DNA of 64,000 nt from Hyphomicrobiales bacterium. Lineage in GTDB: Bacteria > Pseudomonadota > Alphaproteobacteria > Rhizobiales > Beijerinckiaceae. Positions within the stretch are counted from its first letter, which is position 1; each line of letters starts with the position of its first letter. The notes beneath the pieces were generated by a model. It did not search any database. It was not told where the DNA came from and saw nothing but the letters and a program-made list of their open reading frames with translations. This document shows positions 34,228-44,710 of this stretch, in pieces. Position numbers and translations under genes: made by a program. The DNA lies in NCBI GenBank assembly GCA_019075865.1, contig JAGXAN010000002.1, positions 310,001 to 374,000 on the forward strand, given 5' to 3'.

Positions 34228-35196
34228 ATGTTGAAATTTACTGGCATATTTCTCGCCGTGGCTTTGTTGTCCGCCCCAGCCTTTTCGCAAGCGCGAAAGT
34301 CGGAACTGGCGGTTGGGGTTACCAATCTCAGCAAGCCCAATTTTTGCGCGGAGGATGACAATGTCGAATTGGATTTTCACGCCCCCAAAGACCAAAAGCT
34401 GCGCTCTTTCATGATTTCGGCGGCGCACCCGTCCTATATTGGCATGGTCGTCAAGGATAATGACCAAGCCGACTTTACCGCCTGCGATATGTCGCAGGAC
34501 ACGGTTGTGCCGACCAAGACGCCGAAAATCATCCGCCAGACCTTTTGGGAGACCCCGAAATACTGGCTGACAGGCTATACCTACCCCTCGTTTTGGCGCG
34601 CTGCCAAAGTGCCTTTCAAGGTTGGCGACAAAGTGTTCAATGATTTGCATCTGGTGCAGTTATGGACGCGCTTTCACGGGCAGCCGCAGGAAATTCTGGT
34701 GGTTTATCCGCCCGATGGCTATTGGCGCGCTCGCCCGCTGACCCCGGACAATCTGTCGTGGACCGCCTATGGCTCCTCGTTTCTGGTGGGCCCGGTCGAG
34801 GTCGCCGGTCGCCCGATCGTCGATTTGAAAGACATTGCATTTGACCCCGACACCATCACATTCACCATGCACTTTCAGCGCGGTGGTTCGGCAACCCTGC
34901 ATATTGTCAAAGCCGATCAGGACCATCTGGCGATGCAGGTGGTTTTGTCGGATGATGTGCCCGATAATTTCCCCTTCGCCGCTTTGCGTTCGATGTTCAC
35001 CACCACGTTCAACAATGATGTGGCACGCGTGGCGTGGCGTCGGCAAAATGGCAAAAGCTGGCATGAAGCGCCGGTCATGGATTTTCCCGGCGATGCCGAG
35101 ATCACACAAATATGGGCGGGGCGCACCGCGCCGTCGCGCCACAATTTAAGTGCCCCCGACATGATGTTCAGCCAATTCTCGAATGAGGCCAGGTGA
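34228..35196 (+). CDS. Unknown secreted protein of the opgH operon
   Basis: A 322-residue protein with a signal peptide (FLAVALLSAPAFSQA) and no further membrane segments, so it should be periplasmic. It begins one base after the opgH stop and ends overlapping the acyltransferase start by 4 bp, so it is clearly part of that operon. It is rich in aromatic residues (for example GYTYPSFWRAAKVPF and YGSSFLVGPVEV), a composition seen in carbohydrate-binding beta proteins. I do not recognise the family. It is not OpgG or OpgD by eye, although a functional replacement is possible. Confidence 0.75.
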   Translation: MLKFTGIFLAVALLSAPAFSQARKSELAVGVTNLSKPNFCAEDDNVELDFHAPKDQKLRSFMISAAHPSYIGMVVKDNDQADFTACDMSQDTVVPTKTPKIIRQTFWETPKYWLTGYTYPSFWRAAKVPFKVGDKVFNDLHLVQLWTRFHGQPQEILVVYPPDGYWRARPLTPDNLSWTAYGSSFLVGPVEVAGRPIVDLKDIAFDPDTITFTMHFQRGGSATLHIVKADQDHLAMQVVLSDDVPDNFPFAALRSMFTTTFNNDVARVAWRRQNGKSWHEAPVMDFPGDAEITQIWAGRTAPSRHNLSAPDMMFSQFSNEAR

Positions 35197-36203
35197 GCCC
35201 TGTCGTCGCGAACCCCGCCTTTGTGAGCACACCCGTCGCCCCGCCGAGGCAACCGGTGCTGGATGCCGCGCGCGGCCTTGCCATTCTGGCCATGGTCAGC
35301 TTTCACGCGACCTGGGATCTGGCCTATTTTGGCTTCATTCCGGCTGATTTCCCGGATCGGCCGTGGTTTCGCCTTTATGGCCACATGATCGCTTCCAGCT
35401 TTTTGACTCTGGTTGGGGTCGGCCTTGTGTTGGCCTTTCGCAAGGCCGACCCTTGGCCGCGCTACTGGCAACGCATCACCAAAATCGCCATTGCCGCCAG
35501 TTTGATTACCCTGGTCACCCATGCAATCATGCCGGACGCGTTCATTTTCTTCGGCATTTTGCACTGCATCGTGCTGTGCAGCCTCGTCGGCGTGTTATTT
35601 GTGCGGGCCAGCCTTGGGGTAAGGCTCGGCACCATGGCGGTGGCATTTGCGCTGCCCTTGTGGATTGCCAGTCCGGCGCTCGACGCCCCGGCTTTCTGGT
35701 GGCTTGGTCTGGGCACCCATCTGCCGGTCAGCAATGATATCCAGCCGTTTCTGCCATGGTTTGGCATGGTGATGGCCGGTATGGTGCTGGCAGAGTCCAA
35801 TTTCGCTCAAAGGTTTGGTGCCGTATGGGCACAACGGCTGCGCCCGACACGCTTGCGGGCCGGGTTGGCCGGCGCGGGGCGCCACAGTCTCGGGCTCTAC
35901 ATGCTGCACCAACCGCTGCTGTTTGCAATTCTGTATCCGCTGACATTGGCTTTGGGCCCCGCCGCGCCGCCAGACAGCCACACCCTTGTCGGCCAGTGCG
36001 AAATTCAATGCGTCAACAGTGGCCGCGATGCGCCTGCCTGCCATCGCGGTTGCACCTGCTTTGCCGATCAGATCAAGCAGCACGGCCTCTGGGACAAGGC
36101 GCAATTGGGACGCCTCAATGCGGTTGAGCAAAAATCGATTATAGGTTTTGCGAATCAATGTGTGCGGGCACAGGACGTGCCCGAAACACTTGGAAACGAC
36201 TGA
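35193..36203 (+). CDS. DUF1624/HGSNAT-like membrane acyltransferase with Cys-rich tail
   Basis: A 336-residue protein with about eight transmembrane helices and the N-terminal signature LDAARGLAILAMVSFHATWD of DUF1624 (heparan-alpha-glucosaminide N-acetyltransferase-like) proteins, with the conserved His. Such enzymes carry acyl groups across the membrane to sugars. After the last helix comes a soluble tail of about 75 residues with five cysteines in a compact pattern (C-x3-C-x9-C-x3-C-x-C). The GTG start overlaps the stop of the preceding gene. The operon context suggests acylation of periplasmic glucan. Confidence 0.82.
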   Translation: MSPVVANPAFVSTPVAPPRQPVLDAARGLAILAMVSFHATWDLAYFGFIPADFPDRPWFRLYGHMIASSFLTLVGVGLVLAFRKADPWPRYWQRITKIAIAASLITLVTHAIMPDAFIFFGILHCIVLCSLVGVLFVRASLGVRLGTMAVAFALPLWIASPALDAPAFWWLGLGTHLPVSNDIQPFLPWFGMVMAGMVLAESNFAQRFGAVWAQRLRPTRLRAGLAGAGRHSLGLYMLHQPLLFAILYPLTLALGPAAPPDSHTLVGQCEIQCVNSGRDAPACHRGCTCFADQIKQHGLWDKAQLGRLNAVEQKSIIGFANQCVRAQDVPETLGND

Positions 36204-36303
36204 AATCCATAAAAATTAACCAAAAAGAAACCCTTTTTTCAGGCGTTTGCGGCTTGGCCGAACGGGTGGCGGGTGTTTGGGCAAGCCGCCGACATATCGG
36301 CGC

Positions 36304-36319
36304 GTTGCAATTTTGCAAC
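36304..36319. promoter_or_regulatory. Perfect palindrome GTTGCAATTTTGCAAC upstream of the porin
   Basis: Two 7-base arms (GTTGCAA and TTGCAAC) with a 2-base spacer, 138 bp upstream of the porin ATG in an AT-rich 253-bp spacer. It looks like the site of a dimeric regulator, which I cannot name. The same spacer holds no gene. Confidence 0.45.
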
Positions 36320-36456
36320 AACTAAAACCTAAATATCCGGCAACTGTCATATAGACCCGTTTTTGCCTAAATAAGCAGCAACTGCCCAAAACTTCAACTT
36401 GAGAAACAATGTCATAGTCGGCAACGTGCATCAGTATTCGAATTTTGGAGACTTTG

Positions 36457-37382
36457 ATGAATCCCTACTTCTCGCCACCACTGCAGTTCTGTTGTTGTCC
36501 GGCGCTGCCATGGCGGCGGATCTGCCGGTAACCAAAGGCCCGGCCCCGGCGCCGGCCCCCGTCGCTTCGACCGACGGCTTTGATTTCACCTTTGGCGGCA
36601 AGCTGATGTCCGATTACATTTCGCAAGGTTCAACCCAAAGCGACCATAAGCCGAGCGCCACCGTTTACGGCGAATTGCGCTACAACATTGGTGGCACCCA
36701 GCTTTACGCCGGTGTGCAGCCCTGGACTGTGAAGCTGATTACCGGAACCCCGGCGGAAGTCGATCTCTACGGCGGCGTGCGTCAGACTCTGGGTGATTTC
36801 TCGGTGGATGTCGGCGGTATTTATTACGAATATCCGGGCAACAAGCGTCAATACACGCAAGTTGGTGGCAATTATGTGATCAACGCGCCAAACCCCGATC
36901 TGACCACGGCAACTTCCGCCAAGAACCCGAGCTACGGCGAAATTTACATCAAGCCGAGCTATAATTTCAATTCGACCTTCACGCTCGGCGGCAGTGTGTT
37001 TGCAACCAACAATTGGGGCAATGTCGGTGCCAACAATGTCGGTCTGACCTTGAGCCCGAAAATCAACCTGCCTGCCAATTTCTCGGTATCGGCTGATCTT
37101 GGCCGCTATCTGGTGGGCCGTTCGAGCACCAAATACGGCAACTTCAAGTTCCACGATTACACCGCTTGGGACGCTGGCGTTTCCTATGTCTACAAGGCAG
37201 CGACTTTGGATCTGCGTTACTACGGAAGCGATTTGAACAAGTCGCGCTGCTTCGACAATTTCGGCGATCCTGCAGGCTCGCTGCCCGGCACCCCCGGCAC
37301 GCTGCGCTCCAACTGGTGCGACACCCGCGTTGTGGCAACCTTGTCGGTTGACTTCACCTACAAGGGTCTGGTCGCCCACTAA
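36457..37382 (+). CDS. TorF-like outer-membrane porin; start region one base short
   Basis: The mature protein is a predicted beta-barrel of about 290 residues that resembles the TorF/TIGR02001 family of putative porins: GFDFTFGGKLMSDYISQGSTQ, the barrel-strand pattern, and a C-terminal SVDFTYKGL. The signal peptide core (LLLATTAVLLLSGAAMAA) is in frame with the barrel, but the expected ATG at 36457, 6 nt after GGAG, is out of frame with it by one base. Restoring one base after ATGAA would give Met-Lys-Ser-Leu-Leu. Without that, translation would need the ATG at 36399, which gives an abnormal N-terminal extension. Either a sequencing error or a true frameshift. Confidence 0.75.
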
Positions 37383-37410
37383 TTTCCGAAAAATCTTCCG
37401 AAATGAAACG

Positions 37411-37442
37411 AGAACTGGCGGTTTCCGCCAGTTCTTTTTTTT
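37411..37442 (+). terminator. Rho-independent terminator after the porin
   Basis: An 11-bp perfect stem (AGAACTGGCGG at 37411-37421, CCGCCAGTTCT at 37425-37435) with a TTT loop, followed by seven more T. A textbook strong terminator. Confidence 0.92.
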
Positions 37443-37531
37443 GGCGGGTCCACAACTCCGTCTTGGAACGATCACAATTCATCCCCATCTAACGGCCATC
37501 AGATAAAGTTCTGAGCTTTGGAGATGACATA

Positions 37532-38326
37532 ATGACCCCCGACGAACGTCAAATGCTGGTTGGATTGTTTGAACGCGCCCGCGCTGCCACCAATAATCCA
37601 CGCGATCCTGAAGCCGAGGCCCTGATCAACGATGCCGTGCGCCAGGTGCCGGCCTCTCCCTATCTGCTGGCGCAGACAGTGCTTGTGCAGGAGCAGGCGC
37701 TCAATGCCGCCCAGCAGCAGATACAAGCCCTCAATGCCAAATTGCAGGCGGCGCAGGCCAGTGCTCAAGCCAGCGCGCAAGCCGCGCCCACCAGCTTTCT
37801 GGGCAATTTGGGCAAATCGCTGTTTGGCGGACCAGAGCCCACACCCGCTCCACGTCCATTGTCGGGCGGCGCAGCCTATAATTCCAGCCCATCTGCCTCG
37901 GTGCCCGCTTCCGGCCCCTGGTCAAATCCGCCGCAATCGCAGCCTGGCACCATGCAAGCGGCACCACAGGGCAGCAGCTTTCTCAAAAGCGCTTTCACCA
38001 CGGCGGCCGGTGTCGCGGGCGGCATGATGTTGGCCGATTCGGTGCGGGGCCTGTTTTCCGGCCACGGTGGCATGGGCTCGCAAGGTTTCATGGGCTCGCA
38101 AGGTTTTATGGGTGGAAATGACTTCAACAATATGGGCCTGGCCAATAATGCGGCATGGCTGAACGCCGATACGACGCAGGACAATCTGCAAGACCAACTC
38201 GATGCCAGCAATGCCCAGAACAGCCAGTTGGAAACCCAGTTGGCTGATGACGATGCAACGCAGGATGCGATGCAGGATCAAAATGATGATCAGTCGGGCG
38301 GAGACGATTACAGCTCCGACAGCTGA
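37532..38326 (+). CDS. DUF2076 protein
   Basis: A 264-residue protein of the DUF2076 family. The N-terminal 80 residues (MTPDERQMLVGLFERARAAT, ending in a coiled-coil-like NAAQQQIQALNAKLQAAQA) are the conserved part. A Pro/Ser-rich linker, a hydrophobic GVAGGMMLADSVRGLFSGHGG segment and an acidic Asp/Gln-rich tail follow. Function unknown; members are usually predicted to associate with the cell envelope. Two 18-bp tandem repeats lie in the middle. Confidence 0.85.
   Translation: MTPDERQMLVGLFERARAATNNPRDPEAEALINDAVRQVPASPYLLAQTVLVQEQALNAAQQQIQALNAKLQAAQASAQASAQAAPTSFLGNLGKSLFGGPEPTPAPRPLSGGAAYNSSPSASVPASGPWSNPPQSQPGTMQAAPQGSSFLKSAFTTAAGVAGGMMLADSVRGLFSGHGGMGSQGFMGSQGFMGGNDFNNMGLANNAAWLNADTTQDNLQDQLDASNAQNSQLETQLADDDATQDAMQDQNDDQSGGDDYSSDS
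38072..38107 (+). repeat. Two tandem 18-bp in-frame repeats
   Basis: The unit ATGGGCTCGCAAGGTTTC appears twice head to tail, with the last base T in the second copy, and a third partial copy follows. It codes Met-Gly-Ser-Gln-Gly-Phe in the DUF2076 protein. Confidence 0.85.
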
Positions 38327-38342
38327 GCTTGCAATGAGCGCG

Positions 38343-39026
38343 TTAGAGCACGACCACTTTAGTGCCGACATGCACACGGTTGTAAAGGTCTCGCACGTCC
38401 TCGTTCATCATGCGGATGCACCCGGACGACATATTGGTGCCGATTGACCATGGCTCATTCGTGCCATGGATGCGGTATTCGGTATGGCCAAGGTAGAGCG
38501 CGCGGGCACCCAGCGGGTTGCCCTCGCCGCCCGGCATGAAATGCGGCAGATCCGGCCGGCGTCGCAGCATCGATTGGGGTGGAGTCCATGTCGGCCATTC
38601 GGCCTTGCGGCTGATGGTTTCGCGGCCCGACCAGGCAAATCCTTCGCGGCCAACCCCCACGCCATAGCGGGTCGCTTCGCCATTGCCCTCAACATAAAAC
38701 AGAAACCGGTGCGCCGTATCCACGACAATGGTGCCGGCAGGCTCATCCCCGTCATAGGCCACTTCCTGGCGCATGAATTTTGGGTTGATTTGGCGATGCG
38801 CCGGGTTGCCAAGCGTGGGTGCTGACGCTGGTTGCGGTGCAGGGTGCGCCCGTCCGCCAGCCAGCATTTCCAGGAATCCGCCGCCAAGATTGCCCGCAGA
38901 CGCGGCTGGTGCACCTGCCAGCCCAAGGATAGCCAACGCCACCCCCACCTGCGCGCGCAAGGCTGTTTTGCCTGATTTGTCGAACCAAGCTGACCGATGG
39001 AAAAATGTGGGAGACAATAAATTCAT
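38343..39026 (-). CDS. Secreted L,D-transpeptidase (ErfK/YbiS-like)
   Basis: A 227-residue YkuD-domain enzyme with a signal sequence (VGVALAILGLAGAPAASA) and a linker rich in Pro and Ala. The catalytic domain shows VVDTAHRFLFYV, PGGEGNPLGARALYL, and the active-site pair YRIHGTNEP and MSSGCIRMMNEDV with His and Cys. It should make 3-3 cross-links or anchor lipoproteins in the periplasm. It has no peptidoglycan-binding repeat, unlike the paralogue at 1.4-2.9 kb. The ATG at 39026 was taken as start because the longer reading adds no signal-peptide features. Confidence 0.88.
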   Translation of the reverse strand: MNLLSPTFFHRSAWFDKSGKTALRAQVGVALAILGLAGAPAASAGNLGGGFLEMLAGGRAHPAPQPASAPTLGNPAHRQINPKFMRQEVAYDGDEPAGTIVVDTAHRFLFYVEGNGEATRYGVGVGREGFAWSGRETISRKAEWPTWTPPQSMLRRRPDLPHFMPGGEGNPLGARALYLGHTEYRIHGTNEPWSIGTNMSSGCIRMMNEDVRDLYNRVHVGTKVVVL

Positions 39027-39257
39027 GGCGGCACCTGATTGCGCGAATGAGGCAGTTTGGTGCGCAAGCCGGTAGCCTGGCACCTAACAACGATCCAGCG
39101 CGAATTATACCGTGAATTTCTGCGCAACATTCAAATTTTCATTTTTTAGGTTATTAAATATAAAATTGTCGAGGCTCGTTTAACCATTGAGTAATCATGC
39201 AAACGAACATGCGGTGCTGCGCGACGGCAGCGGTTTCAGGGTGCTGCGATTGCCAGA

Positions 39258-40721
39258 TTATTTGGAAACCTGAGGCGATGGTGCAGGGTAGTCTTTGGAA
39301 AGACGCCGGTGTTTCAGTTTTTGGAGCAGCGCACTTCGCATATTAGCAATATCGAAAATTGCCACCATCACCCCGTAAATCAGCCCGCCGGTGACTATCT
39401 GCGCGAGCAGGGGCAAAATGCCGGGTGTCCATGCACGCATGGGCCATAGCGCCGCCGCCATGACCGCAACAGCCAGCGTCGGCGTGATGATCTGCATCGG
39501 CTTTGGCCATTGTGGCCGCATGGGCAGGGCAAAAATCACGAGTGCAACAAAGGCGGCGATGAACATGGCGGACTGCGCTATGGCGATCATCGAGGCGTCA
39601 GTGCCTTGGGGTGCCAGCAATACGATGGCAAAATCGGCCGCGCTGGCAATGATTGCGGCAACAATCAGCGGCGCGGTGCGCTTGGCAATCTGGAAGATCG
39701 GGTTGATCGCGTAATGCAACATGGCAAAACAGAACAGGCCGGGCAACACCAGCGTCAGATAATGCGCGAAAGGCCCGCGATATTGCATCGGCACGATGAT
39801 CGCCTGCACGCTGGGCAGTACGAGCCAGATACCGGCACACGCGGGTGCGACAATCGCAAAAACCACCACCATATTCTTGGCAATCTGTGTCTTGCCCAAT
39901 TCGCTGCCATGCTGTTCGTCAACAGCGACCGCGATTTGAAACAGCAGCACGTCCAGCGCCGAACCAATGGCCGCGACCACCCGAAGGCCCATATCGAAAG
40001 CGAAAGAAAACTGCCCGGTATCTGCGAAGCCAAAATGGCTTGCGATCACGCCGCGATTGAACAGCGGGGCAACCAGGTAGAGCACGTTGGAAGCGACAAT
40101 GGGCAGCGAATAGGCCAAAGCCATTTTCGCCGCGGGTTTGGTCATGGCACTCAGGCCGGTTCCAGGGTCTTGCAAGCGCCGGCGCACCAAAAGCACCGAT
40201 CCGCCAATCGAAATGCAGGCACCCAGCAATGCAATTTCAGCCGAATGGAAAATATAGGCACCGCCACCGGTGAGGCCAAACCCCAGCACATGCTTGCCGA
40301 TGATAAACCGCACATAATCGCGATCCATAAACCGCGCGCGAAACAAAGCGGCGTGGAAATCAAACATGCCATTGGCCACCGCCGCCAGCAGCGCCAGCGC
40401 GACCAGCGGGCTTTGCAACCGGAACAGACTGAGATGGGTGAGCATCACCAATCCGCACGCCACCAGAAGCAAGCAGGCAACCAGCATGAACGTGCCTTCA
40501 AGCGTCGCCCGCAACGCTGGCATTTCGGTGCGCGCGCGCTCTGAATAAAACCGCGTCGCCGCCAGTTTGACCCAGTCAAACAGCGCAGTCTGCACCACTA
40601 TGCCCGCTGCAAGCGCCAGCGCGAAACGGCCATATTCCTCAGGCCCGAGGAATTTTGCCACCATCAACCCGATGATGAAATTGAAAAGAGTGTTGATGGC
40701 AAAAGCCAGGACGATACGCAT
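39258..40721 (-). CDS. Polysaccharide flippase (Wzx/MOP superfamily)
   Basis: A 487-residue protein with about 12-14 transmembrane helices, opening with NTLFNFIIGLMVAKFLGPEE, YGRFALALA, the start typical of O-antigen and exopolysaccharide translocases. It would move lipid-linked oligosaccharides across the inner membrane. The neighbouring acyltransferase on the other strand fits a surface-polysaccharide role, but no glycosyltransferases or Wzy polymerase are nearby. The divergent region of 146 bp holds the promoters. Confidence 0.85.
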   Translation of the reverse strand: MRIVLAFAINTLFNFIIGLMVAKFLGPEEYGRFALALAAGIVVQTALFDWVKLAATRFYSERARTEMPALRATLEGTFMLVACLLLVACGLVMLTHLSLFRLQSPLVALALLAAVANGMFDFHAALFRARFMDRDYVRFIIGKHVLGFGLTGGGAYIFHSAEIALLGACISIGGSVLLVRRRLQDPGTGLSAMTKPAAKMALAYSLPIVASNVLYLVAPLFNRGVIASHFGFADTGQFSFAFDMGLRVVAAIGSALDVLLFQIAVAVDEQHGSELGKTQIAKNMVVVFAIVAPACAGIWLVLPSVQAIIVPMQYRGPFAHYLTLVLPGLFCFAMLHYAINPIFQIAKRTAPLIVAAIIASAADFAIVLLAPQGTDASMIAIAQSAMFIAAFVALVIFALPMRPQWPKPMQIITPTLAVAVMAAALWPMRAWTPGILPLLAQIVTGGLIYGVMVAIFDIANMRSALLQKLKHRRLSKDYPAPSPQVSK

Positions 40722-40867
40722 GCCAGCTTTCTACAGTAAGCGGGATAAGAAAGTGTTGCAGGCCGTGCCGTTGAACCGCGATGCCCGCGCTCCAATGGCT
40801 GGGGCGGCGCGCGAACCCGGGCCGTCCGGCATTAAATCTTAAGCTATAAGGCCTAGACTTTCCCGTT

Positions 40868-41968
40868 ATGGAACTTGGGAAGGCAAGGGCGATCTTGGAC
40901 ATACAGCGATTTACGGTTCTTGATACTTATCGCTACCTCGCAGCCGCTGGCATTGTGCTGTTTCACTGTCAGGCGGCCTTTCAGGTATTTCTCGCCCATC
41001 CCGCTATGCCATTTGTCGAACTCAATCTCTTTGTTGATTTCTTCTTTATTTTATCCGGCTTTGTGTTGATGCACACCTATGGGGACCGGGTGCGCAATCA
41101 GGCTGATTTTGTCCGGTTCATGCAAAAGCGGCTCGCGCGGATTTACCCGTTGCATGCGGCAACAACCATTGCCTTTATCGTAATGGATGTGCTGATCGTC
41201 GTGCTGCATTTGAATGACGATCACCGGGTGGGCGACGATTTGGCGCTCGCCCCCGCGACATTGCTGCTGGTGCACGCCTGGGGTTTTACCGCGCACGATG
41301 GCTTGAACTATCCGTCGTGGTCGATTTCGGCAGAGCTATTTGTCTATCTGCTGTTTCCGCTCTTTGCTGTAATTCTGCGGCGCATTGGCGGCGTTCGCAC
41401 ATTGGCCTTGGCGGTGATTCTGGCAGCTGTGATCGTCGAGGTGCGCGCCATGGCCAACCTGCGGCCAATGACAGATGCAACTTATGATTTTGGCAATATG
41501 CGCGCCGTGCCGACATTTCTGGCGGGCATGGCCATCAATGTCCTTGTCAAGGATCATCCGCGCCCGGTGCCGTGGTGGCTGGCCCATTTGGCCGGCATAC
41601 TCGTGCTGGTCCTCATGCTGGCCAAAGCGCCGACATTGGCGATTGTCGGGATCATGCCTTTGGTGATCTGGTTGATTGCCCATGCGGAAATCAACGCCGG
41701 CCCCTCGCGGCTTTCCACGCCCCTGTTCCAAAAACTCGGCGAAGCGTCCTATGGCGTATATCTCATCCATGCGCTGGTTCTGACAGTGCTTGCGGCCTTG
41801 TTGAAACATCTGCATCATCCGTCCGTGTTGCTGCTGGTGGTCATTGCCGTGGGTGTCCTGGTGGTGACGACCGCATTGGCTATGGCCAGTTACCGTTGGT
41901 TTGAGAACCCGCTGCGCATTTATCTGGGCACCATCGCGCGCGCCAGGGTTGCCACCCGTCCCCAATAA
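40868..41968 (+). CDS. Acyltransferase 3 family membrane protein
   Basis: A 366-residue protein with about ten helices. The family signature is complete: VLDTYRYLAAAGIVLFHCQA with the conserved Arg and His, LFVDFFFILSGFVLMHTYG, RIYPLHAATT, and LNYPSWSISAELFVY. Such enzymes O-acetylate or otherwise acylate surface sugars (OafA/NodX type). It is divergent from the flippase gene and probably acts in the same surface-glycan process. A substrate cannot be given. Confidence 0.9.
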   Translation: MELGKARAILDIQRFTVLDTYRYLAAAGIVLFHCQAAFQVFLAHPAMPFVELNLFVDFFFILSGFVLMHTYGDRVRNQADFVRFMQKRLARIYPLHAATTIAFIVMDVLIVVLHLNDDHRVGDDLALAPATLLLVHAWGFTAHDGLNYPSWSISAELFVYLLFPLFAVILRRIGGVRTLALAVILAAVIVEVRAMANLRPMTDATYDFGNMRAVPTFLAGMAINVLVKDHPRPVPWWLAHLAGILVLVLMLAKAPTLAIVGIMPLVIWLIAHAEINAGPSRLSTPLFQKLGEASYGVYLIHALVLTVLAALLKHLHHPSVLLLVVIAVGVLVVTTALAMASYRWFENPLRIYLGTIARARVATRPQ

Positions 41969-42030
41969 TAGCGCGTTGCCGCAGGGCAGGGCCACGGACT
42001 TGGGCCATTAACCCAACCTTCCGCAAATTC

Positions 42031-42059
42031 CTTGACAACGATCGTCTTCGTTCCTATTT
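42031..42059 (+). promoter_or_regulatory. Heat-shock (sigma-32) promoter of groESL
   Basis: CTTG at 42031-42034, 18 bases, then CCTATTT at 42053-42059 match the alphaproteobacterial RpoH consensus (CTTG, 17-18 bases, CYTATnT). It lies directly upstream of the CIRCE element, as in other Rhizobiales groESL operons. Confidence 0.8.
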
Positions 42060-42067
42060 CAACGCTG

Positions 42068-42094
42068 CTGGCACTCACTCGGTGAGAGCGCTAA
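42068..42094. promoter_or_regulatory. CIRCE element (HrcA operator)
   Basis: The inverted repeat CTGGCACTC, nine bases, GAGCGCTAA matches the CIRCE consensus TTAGCACTC-N9-GAGTGCTAA at 15 of 18 arm positions. HrcA binds here to repress groESL. Located 34 bp before the groES start. Confidence 0.92.
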
Positions 42095-42127
42095 CAGCGA
42101 GTTTTGTTAACAGACAGGATCCGAACC

Positions 42128-42415
42128 ATGAAATTCCGTCCGCTGCACGACCGTGTCGTCGTCAAGCGCCTTGAAGGCGAAGAGAAGACCAAAGGTGGCA
42201 TTATCATCCCTGACACCGTCAAGGAAAAGCCGCAAGAAGGCGAAGTAGTCGCCGTCGGCCCTGGTGGGCGCGACGAGTCCGGCAAGCTCATCCCGATCGA
42301 TCTGAAAAAAGGTGACAAGGTTCTGTTTGGCAAATGGTCTGGCACGGAAGTCAAGATCGATGGCCAGGACCTGCTCATCATGAAGGAAAGCGATGTCATG
42401 GGCGTTATCAGCTAA
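42128..42415 (+). CDS. groS: Co-chaperonin GroES
   Basis: A 95-residue protein of normal GroES length. It begins [20 protein letters not shown], has the mobile-loop region [20 protein letters not shown], and ends VMGVIS. It caps the GroEL barrel during ATP-driven protein folding. It is controlled by the sigma-32 promoter and the CIRCE element upstream. groEL follows after 53 bp. Confidence 0.98.
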   Translation: MKFRPLHDRVVVKRLEGEEKTKGGIIIPDTVKEKPQEGEVVAVGPGGRDESGKLIPIDLKKGDKVLFGKWSGTEVKIDGQDLLIMKESDVMGVIS

Positions 42416-42441
42416 TTGCTGACCCATTGCGCTTTGCTTGA

Positions 42442-44109
<1,668 letters not shown>

Positions 44110-44162
44110 TTCAACCCACCCGGGTGATTGCAAGAGCAAACACCCAGTGCTTGCAAATATCG

Positions 44163-44190
44163 AAGGCCCCGAAAACTTCGGGGCCTTTTT
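44163..44190 (+). terminator. Rho-independent terminator of groESL
   Basis: An 11-bp perfect stem (AAGGCCCCGAA at 44163-44173 with TTCGGGGCCTT at 44177-44187), a 3-nt loop and a T-run. Confidence 0.93.
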
Positions 44191-44283
44191 CATTTCGTCC
44201 AAGCGTTGGCGCGAACAAGCGCGCTGCTACCTTGGTTAATGATTGAAGGCCTTGCAATATCTAGCAAAATGGTTGAAACTGAA

Positions 44284-44348
44284 ACCATTGTTAACCAATG
44301 GTATGCGAGGGGGCTCTCGCACTAAACCCGGTTCTTTGCAGAACCGGG
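44284..44348. promoter_or_regulatory. Two adjacent inverted repeats upstream of the IHF-like gene
   Basis: The first is ACCATTG (44284-44290), five bases, CAATGGT (44296-44302). The second is CCCGGTTCT (44327-44335), four bases, AGAACCGGG (44340-44348). The second has no T-run on either side, so it is not a classical terminator; it ends 36 bp before the TTG start. They may be an operator and an mRNA leader hairpin. Confidence 0.4.
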
Positions 44349-44384
44349 CTGCCTGATTTGTGTTGAGTTTGGCTGGGGGTTGCG

Positions 44385-44708
44385 TTGGAAAATAAAACAT
44401 TGACTCGTGCGGCCTTGTTGGACGCGATTTATGTGACCTGCCCGCATCTCTCGCGGGCCGAGGCGCGCGATATGTTCGAACTGGTTCTGGAGCAGATCGC
44501 CGCCGCGCTGGAAAATGGCGAGACGGTCAACCTGCGCGCCTTTGGCCGCTTCACCACCCGCAAGAAGCGGGAGCGGGTTGGTCGCAATCCACGCACGGGC
44601 GAGGCCGCCGCTATCACGCCGCGCCGTGTCATGACCTTCAAGCCGTCGCCCCGTCTGATCCGGCAGGTCAACAATCATAATGGTGCCGTCAACGGGGCCA
44701 AGCACTGA
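44385..44708 (+). CDS. ihfA: IHF alpha/HU-family DNA-bending protein
   Basis: A 107-residue protein of the HU/IHF fold. LSRAEARDMFELVLEQIAAA, LENGETVNLRAFGRF, and GRNPRTGEAAAITPRRVMTF with the DNA-intercalating Pro in the beta arm are typical of IhfA. The start is TTG; no upstream in-frame start exists before a stop codon. Linkage to pheT, the usual ihfA neighbour, is absent, so this may be a second IHF-like protein and the gene symbol is tentative. The stop codon lies inside the left target duplication of the mobile element at 44711-45119. Confidence 0.78.
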   Translation: MENKTLTRAALLDAIYVTCPHLSRAEARDMFELVLEQIAAALENGETVNLRAFGRFTTRKKRERVGRNPRTGEAAAITPRRVMTFKPSPRLIRQVNNHNGAVNGAKH

Positions 44709-44710
44709 CG

